DNA of 64,000 nucleotides from JALYGY01 sp963800975 (GTDB lineage Bacteria; Actinomycetota; Rubrobacteria; Rubrobacterales; Rubrobacteraceae), in assembly GCA_963800975.1 (NCBI GenBank), contig CAWDDB010000019.1, positions 161,680 through 225,679 of the forward strand. The letters are read 5' to 3'. The notes below the pieces were generated by a model. The model saw only the letters and a list, made by a program, of their open reading frames with translations, was not told the DNA's origin and ran no database searches. Both the position numbers and the translations under genes were made by a program. Positions 27,614 through 35,352 of the stretch are shown piece by piece. The stretch's first letter is position 1, and each line of letters begins with the position of its first letter.

Positions 27614-28749
27614 CCCTTACCCGCAAGGAAGCCAAGCCGGCCAAGGTTCCCGCCCTCCCGAAGTGGCGGTCCCTGGATCCCGTGCTGCTTCTCGTCTCCC
27701 TGACGCTCTCCGCCTTCGGCATCCTCGCCGTATACGTTGCCGGAACCGAGGCCCAGCAAGCCTACGCGATGAACCAGGCCCTTGGCTTCGGGCTCGGGAT
27801 TGCTGGGGCGATACCGCTCGCGCTCATAGACTATCGAACTTGGCAACGCTACCTGAGGCCGATCTACGCCGCGGTGATCTTGATGCTGCTGGTCGTGCTC
27901 CTGATGGGAGCCGCGGCCGGCGGCGCCCAGCGCTGGGTGGACATCGGGCCCGTGCAGGTGCAGCCTTCCGAGTTTGCCAAGCTCGGAATGGTGATCGTCC
28001 TCGCCGGGTACTTCGCCGAACGGGCTGTCGGGGAGCATCTGGTATTCCTCAAGGCGCTTGGCGTCCTGGCGATACCGGCATTGCTCGTTTTCATGCAACC
28101 GGACCTGGGTACGGCGCTGGTCTTCGGGGCTGTTTTCGCCGCCGTGTCCTACATAGCCGGGGCGAAGATCTTGCAGCTGGCCGGCCTGGCGGTGGCGGTC
28201 GTCGCCGCGGCGGTCCTCTCCGTGAGGCTTGGCGTGCTGGAGGAGTACCAGGTCGCGCGCCTCACCGCCTTCATATACCCGGACGGGTCCACCGACGTCG
28301 GCTACCAGGTGGCGCAGTCCAAGATGGCAATAGGCTCTGGCGGGCTTACGGGGAAGGGGCTCGACGCCCAGACGCTCGCCAACCTCGGCTTCCTGCCCGA
28401 GGACCACACGGACTTCATCTTCTCCAACCTGGCCGAGAGGGTCGGCTTCGTTGGCAGCATCGTCCTCATCTTGCTCTTCTTCCTTCTGGTGTGGCGGATC
28501 TTGCACATAGCGACGATCTCGCGCGACCGGTTCGGGGTGCTGCTCGCCGTCGGGGTTGCCACCGTGTTCCTCTTTCACGTCTTCGTCAACGTCGGGATGA
28601 CCATGGGCATCATGCCCGTCACCGGCATCCCGCTGCCGTTTATCAGCTACGGGCGGAGCAACCTGGTCGTCAGCGTCCTCTCGCTCGGGCTGCTGCAGAG
28701 CGTCGCCATCCACTCCAAGGCCGAGGTCTCGAAGCATCCGAAGGTGTAG
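27610..28749 (+). CDS. rodA: RodA/FtsW SEDS peptidoglycan glycosyltransferase
   Basis: A 379-residue SEDS protein with ten predicted membrane helices. It shows GAQRWVDIGPVQVQPSEFAK, QPDLGTALVF, LPEDHTDFIFS and GIPLPFISYG. It polymerises glycan strands together with a class B PBP. The usual pbp2 (mrdA) is not present between mreD and rodA. Confidence 0.95.
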   Translation: MTLTRKEAKPAKVPALPKWRSLDPVLLLVSLTLSAFGILAVYVAGTEAQQAYAMNQALGFGLGIAGAIPLALIDYRTWQRYLRPIYAAVILMLLVVLLMGAAAGGAQRWVDIGPVQVQPSEFAKLGMVIVLAGYFAERAVGEHLVFLKALGVLAIPALLVFMQPDLGTALVFGAVFAAVSYIAGAKILQLAGLAVAVVAAAVLSVRLGVLEEYQVARLTAFIYPDGSTDVGYQVAQSKMAIGSGGLTGKGLDAQTLANLGFLPEDHTDFIFSNLAERVGFVGSIVLILLFFLLVWRILHIATISRDRFGVLLAVGVATVFLFHVFVNVGMTMGIMPVTGIPLPFISYGRSNLVVSVLSLGLLQSVAIHSKAEVSKHPKV

Positions 28750-28780
28750 CCTCCGACTGGTCGATGCGGCGCATCGCGGG

Positions 28781-28786
28781 TATACT
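28781..28786 (+). promoter_or_regulatory. Possible -10 box of rplU
   Basis: TATACT lies 69 nt before the rplU start. The -35 position (TGGTCG) matches poorly, so this is tentative. Confidence 0.35.
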
Positions 28787-28854
28787 ATCGCTCCGAACGG
28801 CACGAAGATTCGTACGCCTACCGGCGTCTTGGAAACCTTAGGAGCTTTATAATC

Positions 28855-29154
28855 GTGTTTGCGGTGATCCGAAGCGGAGGAAAGCAGTACAGGGTGACGC
28901 AGGGCCAGGAGCTCGTCGTCGACCGCCTGGACGGCGGGGTCGGCGACTCGGTGGAGCTCCCGGTCGGCTTCGTCGCGGACGAGGAGAGCGTCGACCTCGG
29001 CGAGAGGACGGCGAAGGCGGAGATCCTCGAGCACCTGCGGGGCGACAAGATCCACGTCTACAAGTACAAGGCGAAGAAGGATTACAGGAAGAAGACCGGG
29101 CACAGGCAGGAGTTGACCCGCATCAGGGTACTGGAGGTTTCGGATGGCTCATAA
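28855..29154 (+). CDS. rplU: 50S ribosomal protein L21
   Basis: A 99-residue L21 (GGKQYRVTQGQELVVDRL; the C-terminal KKTGHRQELTRIRV motif). The start is GTG 28855. It overlaps rpmA by 11 bp, the common rplU-rpmA-obgE order. Confidence 0.97.
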   Translation: MFAVIRSGGKQYRVTQGQELVVDRLDGGVGDSVELPVGFVADEESVDLGERTAKAEILEHLRGDKIHVYKYKAKKDYRKKTGHRQELTRIRVLEVSDGS

Positions 29155-29407
29155 AAAGGGCGGCGGCTCGTCGCGCAACGGGCGCGACTCCGCGGGCAGG
29201 CGGCTCGGCGTGAAGACCTACGGTGGACAGACGGTCACCGCGGGCAGCATCATCGTGCGCCAGCGCGGCACGAAGGTCCACCCCGGCTCGAACGTGGGGA
29301 AGGGATCCGACGACACCCTTTTCGCCAAGGTCGGCGGCAAGGTGAGCTTCGCCCGCTCGCGCGGCAAGAGCGTGGTGAGCGTGCTCCAGGAGGCCGGGGC
29401 CTCCTGA
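29144..29407 (+). CDS. rpmA: 50S ribosomal protein L27
   Basis: An 87-residue L27 with MAHKKGGGSSRNGRDS at the N-terminus and GSIIVRQRGTKVHPG. The Ala2-His-Lys-Lys-Gly start is already mature-like, so no N-terminal pro-peptide cleavage is needed. Confidence 0.97.
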   Translation: MAHKKGGGSSRNGRDSAGRRLGVKTYGGQTVTAGSIIVRQRGTKVHPGSNVGKGSDDTLFAKVGGKVSFARSRGKSVVSVLQEAGAS

Positions 29408-29438
29408 GGTTTAGGCTTACCGGGGGTCTCTAGCCCCG

Positions 29439-30674
29439 TTGCAGTTCGTTGATGAAGCCCGGTTCGTCGTTCGCGCGGGTCGCGGCGGCGATGGCAGCGT
29501 CTCGTTCAACCGCGAGAAGTACAAGCCGCGTGGCGGCCCCGACGGCGGCCGCGGCGGCGACGGCGGTTCCGTGATCCTGCGCGCTACGGAGGACCTCTCT
29601 ACCCTCGAACAATACGCTCACCGGCGCGTCGCGAAGGCGCAACGCGGGGGGCACGGTTCGGGCAACAACCGGGCCGGTGAGCGCGGATCGGACGCCGTCT
29701 TCGAGGTTCCCGTCGGCACCCAGGTCTACGCGGGGGAAGATCTGCTCGCTGACCTCTCTGAGCCCGGAGCGACGTTCGTCGCGGCCAGGGGCGGCGAGGG
29801 CGGCAGGGGAAACGGGTCCTTCGCGACCTCCACGCGCCAGGCACCCGCGTTCCGCGAGAGGGGCCTCCCCGGGGAGGAGCGCGAGGTGCGTCTCGAGCTC
29901 AAGGTCCTCTCCGACGTTGGTCTCGTCGGCTTGCCGAACGCCGGCAAGTCCTCGCTGCTCAGGGCGCTAAGCGCCGCCCGCCCGCGCGTCGGGGACTACC
30001 CGTTCACCACGCTCTCTCCTCAGCTCGGGGTGGTGGACGACAGGCGCTACCGCGAGCCCTTCGTGGTCGCGGACATTCCAGGCTTGATCTCCGGTGCCAG
30101 CGCGGGTCGGGGGCTCGGTAACCGCTTCCTGCGCCACGTCGCGCGCGCCAGGGTGCTGGCGCTGGTCCTGGACGCAAGCGAGGACCCCGAGGGGGCAGAC
30201 GGAGCCTTGCGCGCCGAGCTTCACGCGGCCAGGCTATCGGCGAAGCCGACGTTGACGGTGCTGAACAAGGTGGACCTCCTGGACGAGGAGCTGCGGGGGT
30301 ACCTGCGCGAGGCCTTCCCAGAGGCGTCGCAGGTATCGGCGCGGACCGGCGAGGGGGTCGAGGAGCTGCGCGACATCTTCGAGGAGCGGCTGCGCAAGGC
30401 GAACCAGGCCGATGGACCAGAGGCGCAGCGGCCGCACCGGGTCTTCCGTCCAGCCTTGCGGGGCGTCCGGGTGGAGAAGAAAAACGGCGGCTACGTGGTA
30501 GCCGGCGAGGATGTCGAGCGGCTCGCGCTCAAGACGGACTGGGAGAACCCCGAGGGCGTAGATCGTTTCCAGAGGGAGCTGGAGAGAAGCGGGGCAGTAG
30601 GCGCGCTGCGACGGGCTGGCGCGCTACCAGGCGACGAGGTCAGGATCGGCGAGACGGTGTTCGATTTCCGGTGA
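29439..30674 (+). CDS. obgE: Obg family GTPase
   Basis: A 411-residue Obg. The Gly-rich N-terminal OBG domain covers about residues 1-158, and the G domain has P-loop GLPNAGKSS (164-172), ADIPGLI and NKVD. A C-terminal OCT domain (about 330-411) is present, as in Gram-positive Obg proteins. The start is TTG 29439 with a weak Shine-Dalgarno. It acts in 50S assembly and the stringent response. Confidence 0.96.
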   Translation: MQFVDEARFVVRAGRGGDGSVSFNREKYKPRGGPDGGRGGDGGSVILRATEDLSTLEQYAHRRVAKAQRGGHGSGNNRAGERGSDAVFEVPVGTQVYAGEDLLADLSEPGATFVAARGGEGGRGNGSFATSTRQAPAFRERGLPGEEREVRLELKVLSDVGLVGLPNAGKSSLLRALSAARPRVGDYPFTTLSPQLGVVDDRRYREPFVVADIPGLISGASAGRGLGNRFLRHVARARVLALVLDASEDPEGADGALRAELHAARLSAKPTLTVLNKVDLLDEELRGYLREAFPEASQVSARTGEGVEELRDIFEERLRKANQADGPEAQRPHRVFRPALRGVRVEKKNGGYVVAGEDVERLALKTDWENPEGVDRFQRELERSGAVGALRRAGALPGDEVRIGETVFDFR

Positions 30675-30684
30675 GTGGTCGGCC

Positions 30685-31332
30685 ATGAAGGTGGGCATCT
30701 TCGGGGGGACATTCGACCCTGTTCACCAGGGGCACATGGTCATCGCAGAGCAGGTTATGGGCGAGCTGGACCTGTCCCACGTCGTCTTTGTTCCCGGAGG
30801 CATCCCGCCCCACAAGGAAGCCTCCAGCCTGCGCGCGAGCGCGGAAGACCGCTTCGACATGGTGGCGGCAGCCGTGGAGGGCAACGAGCGATTCTCCGTG
30901 GACAGGATCGAGGTAGACGCGGGAAGGCCGATGCACAGCGTCGAAACGGTCGGCATCCTCAAGGAGCGCGGCCCGCAAAACGAGTGGTTCTTCGTCAGCG
31001 GGGCTGACGAGGTCTCGAACCTGCTCGCGTGGAAGGATCCCGACCGGCTCCTGGAAGAGGTGGTCATGGTCGCAGCGACGCGGCCGGGCTACGACCTTTC
31101 GAGGTTGGATCACCTCGAAGCTGGGTTGCGGAACTTCGACCGCATCTTCCCAGTGGAGTGCACCAGGGTGGATATCTCCGCAACGGGAATCAGGCGCCGT
31201 ATCTTGCAGGGCAAGAGTGTGCGGTACCTGGTCCCGGAGGGCGTACACCGCATAATTGGCGACAGGAGGTTGTACAAAGCAGATGTTAGGCGCAGCGAAC
31301 TGGGAGGGCATTTGAAGGAGGAGGCGCGGTGA
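30685..31332 (+). CDS. nadD: Nicotinate-nucleotide adenylyltransferase
   Basis: A 215-residue NadD. GGTFDPVHQGHM (7-18) is the HxGH nucleotidyltransferase motif and DISATGIRRRI is the C-terminal ISSTxIR motif. It makes NaAD in NAD biosynthesis. It overlaps rsfS by 4 bp. Confidence 0.95.
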   Translation: MKVGIFGGTFDPVHQGHMVIAEQVMGELDLSHVVFVPGGIPPHKEASSLRASAEDRFDMVAAAVEGNERFSVDRIEVDAGRPMHSVETVGILKERGPQNEWFFVSGADEVSNLLAWKDPDRLLEEVVMVAATRPGYDLSRLDHLEAGLRNFDRIFPVECTRVDISATGIRRRILQGKSVRYLVPEGVHRIIGDRRLYKADVRRSELGGHLKEEAR

Positions 31333-31727
31333 ACCGCGACGAGTCCGCCATCCGGCGGGGTGGCGTCGAGACCGAGGGCGAAGCCCTGACCTACGAGATG
31401 GCCGCCACGGCGGCCAGGGCGGCGAGCGAGATGTTCGCCAGGGACGTCACGATCGTGGACCTTCGGGACCTCGTGTCGTACACGGACTACTTCGTCGTGG
31501 CCAGCGCAGAGACAGAACGGCAGACCCGTCGCATAGCTCAGGAGGTCATTGAGCGGATGATAGAGGCCGGTTACCGCCCGCGCTCCAAGCGCGTGGAGGG
31601 TGGCACGGCCTGGATCAGCCTGGACTTCCTGGACGTCGTGGTTCATATCCTTACCGACGAGGCTCGCGACTACTACCGCCTGGAGTCGTTCTGGCGTAGC
31701 GCTCCTCAGGAGCAATGGGATGGATAG
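31329..31727 (+). CDS. rsfS: Ribosomal silencing factor RsfS
   Basis: A 132-residue RsfS/Iojap protein: DVTIVDLRDLVSYTDYFVVASA, ARDYYRLESFW. It binds L14 and blocks 70S formation in starvation. GTG 31329 overlaps the nadD stop. Confidence 0.95.
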   Translation: MNRDESAIRRGGVETEGEALTYEMAATAARAASEMFARDVTIVDLRDLVSYTDYFVVASAETERQTRRIAQEVIERMIEAGYRPRSKRVEGGTAWISLDFLDVVVHILTDEARDYYRLESFWRSAPQEQWDG

Positions 31728-31772
31728 GCGCCGCCAGGACCGCTAGACGCAGCGTTGACCCTTAGCGGCGCG

Positions 31773-31839
31773 ATACTCTGTCCGTCTTTTTCGGGGCCGT
31801 AGCTCAGCCGGGAGAGCGCCGCGCTGGCAGCGCGGAGGT
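31773..31839 (+). repeat. 67-bp direct repeat, left copy (tRNA-Ala 5' part)
   Basis: Identical as read to 32,921-32,987. It covers the -10 region and the first 47 nt of tRNA-Ala. The pair brackets a 1,081-bp insert. Confidence 0.95.
31793..31839 (+). pseudogene. Truncated tRNA-Ala fragment
   Basis: Matches tRNA-Ala(GGC) from the acceptor 5' strand through the anticodon arm and then stops being tRNA at 31,840. Its promoter is also damaged: TTGACC and GATACT are only 11 bp apart. Confidence 0.93.
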
Positions 31840-32086
31840 GCGAGTATCTTGACCCTTGTGAAGCCCTCAAGTACGGGGCTTCCTATGCCCATACTCAACA
31901 CAAATTACCAGTTTCGTACGTTCCTATGCCTGCGATGGGGTCAGCTGGGGTCAAGTCCTTTCTCTCGTGGTTCCATCAGCTTGAGAAAGTAGACTCGCGA
32001 TAGGCTCCAAGCCATTCGCTGAAGTACGGGTCGCCGTCCTCGCGGGTCACCGTCCATCCCGCCCTGCGTGGCGTGCGACGCTGCCG

Positions 32087-32410
32087 TTATCGGTTACGCT
32101 CCTTGTGAGCTTCGATGAGAGTGCGGTTGAACCGTAGCTGCTCCACGGCTTCGTCTCGTTCGCGCAGCAACCGCCGCCAGCGGATCTGGTCCGTTCGATT
32201 GTCGGGGGTGTCCAGCCACTTGTCCATCTCGAACACCGTTCCGAGCAGGGTGTGCTCCCGCGTCTCCAACCTGAGCAGCTTGGCGTGGTTTGTGCAGAGC
32301 AGGCTACCGTCGGACTGGACCTCGCCCAGCCTGGTGCATTCTCCGTCTCCGAAGAGGGTCTTACCGTACTCGCAGTAGGAACGCTGATCGTCGGTGTCTT
32401 CCATAGCCAC
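32087..32410 (-). CDS. Small protein with a Cys/His cluster (island 2)
   Basis: A 107-residue protein. The N-terminal half has Cys and His spaced as C-x(11)-C-x(14)-C-x(2)-H, a possible zinc site (SYCEYGK, GECTRLG, LLCTNHAKL). The C-terminal half is a charged helix. GTG 32410 has AAGGAG 9 nt upstream. It is the only gene in the 1.1-kb insert. Function unknown. Confidence 0.65.
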   Translation of the reverse strand: MAMEDTDDQRSYCEYGKTLFGDGECTRLGEVQSDGSLLCTNHAKLLRLETREHTLLGTVFEMDKWLDTPDNRTDQIRWRRLLRERDEAVEQLRFNRTLIEAHKERNR

Positions 32411-32896
32411 GGGGGCGCACTCCTTCCACGTTCCGGTTGGCGTGTACCTCGCCGGTTAACGGAACGAACCTAAGCGAAGGCCCGAGTCGAGGGGAGAAGC
32501 GCCTACTTTGTTGGTGCGGCATCGGCCCCAGTAAGGTGAACAGTTACCCTGTTCGCTACCACCATATCATGCTCTGGGCTAGTTAACCGCGAAGGGTGTA
32601 AGTAGCAGGTGAGGTATCTCGTGCACGGAGACTTGTATCGACTGACGTTTACTTCAGCCTGTCGGCGTGGTTTCGTTGGGGGGTTGCGCGACACGGGTCT
32701 GTCCTGCGAGTGACGTTCGGTCACTGAATTGTCCACGGACGCGGGAGCGATCTCCTTGCAAGGTCACGAGGTGGCCGCTCTTATGGTTGACTGGTTTGGC
32801 AATGTGGAGCGCGCTTACCCATGTAATTCCTTCATGTGTTCCGAAGGGTGTCGAGTTGGGGTCAAAATCCGTGGGAGTAGTTCGGAGGGAACCGCG

Positions 32897-32925
32897 TTGA
32901 CACTTTAGGGCGGGGTACTTATACT
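32897..32925 (+). promoter_or_regulatory. Consensus promoter of tRNA-Ala
   Basis: TTGACA, a 17-bp spacer and TATACT give a near-perfect sigma-70-type promoter. The left, truncated copy has lost 6 bp of the spacer. Confidence 0.8.
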
Positions 32926-32987
32926 CTGTCCGTCTTTTTCGGGGCCGTAGCTCAGCCGGGAGAGCGCCGCGCTGGCAGCGCGGAGGT
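32921..32987 (+). repeat. 67-bp direct repeat, right copy
   Basis: Partner of 31,773-31,839; here the tRNA continues to its 3' end. Confidence 0.95.
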
Positions 32988-33013
32988 CACGGGTTCGATC
33001 CCCGTCGGCTCCA
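32941..33013 (+). tRNA. tRNA-Ala (anticodon GGC)
   Basis: Complete cloverleaf: acceptor GGGGCCG/CGGCTCC with the G3-U70 alanine identity pair, anticodon loop CTGGCAG, T loop GTTCGATCC. CCA is not encoded. Confidence 0.97.
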
Positions 33014-33114
33014 CTCCGAGCGACCGCACCCCATATCGGCACACATCAGCCCAGGGCGTCTTGCCCTGTTTCGCCGGCTAAAGGTCGTCTCTCCCCTCGC
33101 CGATAACCCTCCCG

Positions 33115-33495
33115 ATGGGTTGGGAGGCGTTCGAGACGGCGACGCGCCGGGAGGGCGCTCCGCAAGCGTCCACCACCAGCGCACTTGCGCGTTACGCGCC
33201 GCAGGTTATCGTCTCGGTTCTAGTCCTGATCGTGCTCGTGGGAGGAGCCTTCTACGCCTCGCGCGTCTCCGAGCGTGCCCCACAGGTTGTCTACAGCTTC
33301 GCGCTCGAGGATGTGGAGGAGCAGGCCCAGGACCCGCTGAAGGTCAACATCAACACCGCGGACGCCGAGGAGCTCCAGGACCTGCCAGAGGTTGGGCCGG
33401 CTACCGCGGAGACGATCGTCGAGCACAGGCGGACGAACGGCTCGTTCCGCACGGTTGACGAGCTGGCATCCATCCGAAACTGCAAAAATACGTGA
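33115..33495 (+). pseudogene. comEA: ComEA-like competence protein, truncated at the 3' end
   Basis: The frame has one membrane helix (about residues 32-50) and the start of a helix-hairpin-helix domain (VNINTADAEELQDLPEVGPATAETIVEHR). After VDELASIR the family should continue with a second hairpin (GIGPKT...), but the frame changes to NCKNT and stops. The truncation at about 33,477 marks the left edge of island 3. By analogy with radC and tRNA-Ala, an intact comEA may lie beyond the right end of the window. Confidence 0.85.
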
Positions 33496-33571
33496 GATCA
33501 CGTTCCGCGCCCTACTGACTCAGGATGGGGCTCGGCAACTGGAACTGGTGCGTGCCTAAGAAATGCGCTGC

Positions 33572-33605
33572 ATGTCGATCCTACACGGAAGAGTAGGATC
33601 GACAT
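33572..33605. repeat. Perfect 13-bp inverted repeat
   Basis: ATGTCGATCCTAC / GTAGGATCGACAT with an 8-nt loop, close to the left edge of island 3. No T-run follows. It could be a recombination or regulator site. Confidence 0.75.
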
Positions 33606-33696
33606 AGAACAGTCCATTAAGCGTGGCTTCCGTTCTTGCGTTGGCGGGGATAAGGTCGCAGGTCGGCTAGTAAGAACTTCGGTAGCATACATTTGC

Positions 33697-33939
33697 TGAC
33701 CCGCTCACTCGTAATGAGCAGGTCAGCGGTTCGAGTCCGCTCGTTGGCTCTCTTTTTTGCCTGCAAAACCCGTAAAAACGAAACGCACCTAATCTACGTG
33801 TCAGGCGCTTTGTCAGCAGTACGTCAGCAGTAGAGACTAGCCCAACACCTCGTCCCTTGCATGGGTGTGCTACGAGTGGTTGCAGGGCACAGCAGGTGGC
33901 GTAGGCGAATTCTCTGGCATTAACCGTTTGACCGAGGTG
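33697..33939 (+). repeat. tRNA-Thr 3' fragment with arm-type repeats, copy A
   Basis: Begins with the anticodon arm (CTCGTAA loop, anticodon CGU), T arm (GGTTCGAGTCC) and acceptor 3' strand of a tRNA-Thr, followed by TCTTTTTT. Next comes a tandem 11-bp repeat (YGTCAGCAGTA twice, 33,811-33,832), as in integrase arm sites. About 240 bp are repeated at 36,611. The 5' half of the tRNA is missing. Confidence 0.75.
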
Positions 33940-33974
33940 CCCAAGTTTCGGCGGGTCTGCCACGGTCGAAGAAG

Positions 33975-34013
33975 CTTCATCCGAGTACTGAGAAAGCGAA
34001 TTCTCGGAAGTAG
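33975..34013 (+). repeat. Dispersed island repeat, copy 8 (degenerate)
   Basis: The first half is diverged (CTTCATCCGAGTAC) but the second half TTCTCGGAAGT and the GCACAGCCCCGGTCCTATGC extension are intact. Confidence 0.7.
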
Positions 34014-34152
34014 GCACAGCCCCGGTCCTATGCCCCATGCATCCCCAAGCACATCCTCTATTGTGCAGGCACAAGCAGCCCATAATACCCCGCGATAGGT
34101 ACTAGCTCTGCGGCGGTCCTGGCATGTTAGGACCGGGGGCAAAGCCCAAAGA

Positions 34153-34199
34153 TCACTCATTTGCGTGATGCGCCTGGTAGCCGATGTTTGCTACGGTGG
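34153..34199 (+). promoter_or_regulatory. Two-box promoter-like motif, copy 4
   Basis: CACTCATTTGCGTGATGCGCC, with box 2 GCTACGGTGG 15 nt later, 62 nt upstream of the CPBP gene. Box 2 equals that of copy 6 (62,249). Confidence 0.55.
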
Positions 34200-34260
34200 T
34201 GGCGTTATATAACACGGCGGGGCTGACGAGCTTCGCCCTACATGAGAGGGGCCTCGCGCT

Positions 34261-35178
34261 ATGGCCACCGCCGCTCCCGTTCAGCCTGCTGCTCCCCACA
34301 GGGGCATCAAGGCTCTGCTTGCCCGCCACCCTCTGGTTTCCTTCTTCGTTCTCGCCTACGCCGGTACATGGCTCTTCGAGCTACCCTATGTGCTCTCCGA
34401 ATATGGTGCCGGGATCCTGCCAACCAAGAGCCCTGTGCTGCTATGGACCACACCCGTTACTATCTTCATGGGTCCGTTCTTATCGGCGTTCGTCATGACG
34501 GCAGTGACCGAAGGGAGGGAGGGCGTAGGTCGCTTCCTGCGTCGGTTCGTGCTGTGGCGGGTGGGCTTGAGGTGGTACCTGTTCGTCTTCGTTGGCATCC
34601 CCGTGATTGCGGTGCTAAGCGTGGTCGTTATACCGGGTGTCGTGGGATCGTTTGAAGGGCTTGGTGCCCTGGCCCCGTTGTCCGTGCTCGGTATCTATGT
34701 TTACGTACTGTTCCTTGGAGGAGCGCTTGGTGAAGAGCCTGGGTGGCGCGGGTTTGCACTGCCCCGGCTGCAGTCTATGCACGGTCCTCTAGTAGGGAGC
34801 TTGATCCTCGGTCCCCTTTGGGCCTTGTGGCACCTGCCACTGTTCTTGACGCCATGGAATGAACTCACTGTATTCAACGTCGTGGTGTTTGTCCTTTCGA
34901 CCACCTGCTTGGCCATCATGTACACGTGGGTGTTCAACAACACCAAAGGCAGCGTGCTCATGGCCATCTTGGTTCACGCGAGCTTTAATGGGTCTGTTAC
35001 TGGGATCTTGGCTCCGCTCTTTCCCTCTCCCATCCTGAGCGATTACGGCCTCTTGCCTATCGTGGGCGGCTTTGGAGCGTTGGCAGTTGTGCTGGTCGCC
35101 TTGACACGAGGGCGGCTGGGCTACCAACACTACAACCAAGAAGTCGAAGAACCCGATTCGGCTACAGCCCCAACGTGA
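34261..35178 (+). CDS. CPBP family intramembrane metalloprotease
   Basis: A 305-residue protein with about eight membrane helices. The glutamate motif is GEEPGWRGFALPRLQ, the second motif LWALWHLPLF, and the third HASFNG; together they form the CPBP (Abi) metal site. Homologues process proteins in the membrane or give bacteriocin immunity. A frameshifted paralogue lies at 39,570 and a third, distant member at 61,290. Its unit is bracketed by the two tRNA-Thr fragments. Confidence 0.9.
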   Translation: MATAAPVQPAAPHRGIKALLARHPLVSFFVLAYAGTWLFELPYVLSEYGAGILPTKSPVLLWTTPVTIFMGPFLSAFVMTAVTEGREGVGRFLRRFVLWRVGLRWYLFVFVGIPVIAVLSVVVIPGVVGSFEGLGALAPLSVLGIYVYVLFLGGALGEEPGWRGFALPRLQSMHGPLVGSLILGPLWALWHLPLFLTPWNELTVFNVVVFVLSTTCLAIMYTWVFNNTKGSVLMAILVHASFNGSVTGILAPLFPSPILSDYGLLPIVGGFGALAVVLVALTRGRLGYQHYNQEVEEPDSATAPT

Positions 35179-35190
35179 AGGTGAAGATGA

Positions 35191-35235
35191 GGTTCCGAGA
35201 AGCCCCTTAGCGGCCGTATCTTCAGGGTGAATAGG
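35191..35235 (-). repeat. Dispersed island repeat, copy 9 (only reverse copy)
   Basis: Read on the minus strand it gives CCTATTCACCC ... CTTCTCGGAACC. It lies 13 nt after the CPBP stop and is the single exception to the common orientation. Confidence 0.7.
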
Positions 35236-35352
35236 GCAACGGCAACACCTGTTGATCGGCGAAAGCTCCTCACCTAGATTCTGCTAGTGGCTATTGCCAT
35301 CTGCGTTGTTTGCAGTCATCATTGCAATGAGCAACAGAAAGACGAGCTTCTC

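Noticed and set aside
33697..33760. Functional tRNA-Thr gene
   Set aside because: Only the anticodon-to-acceptor half is present; no D arm or 5' acceptor strand can be found upstream in either copy.
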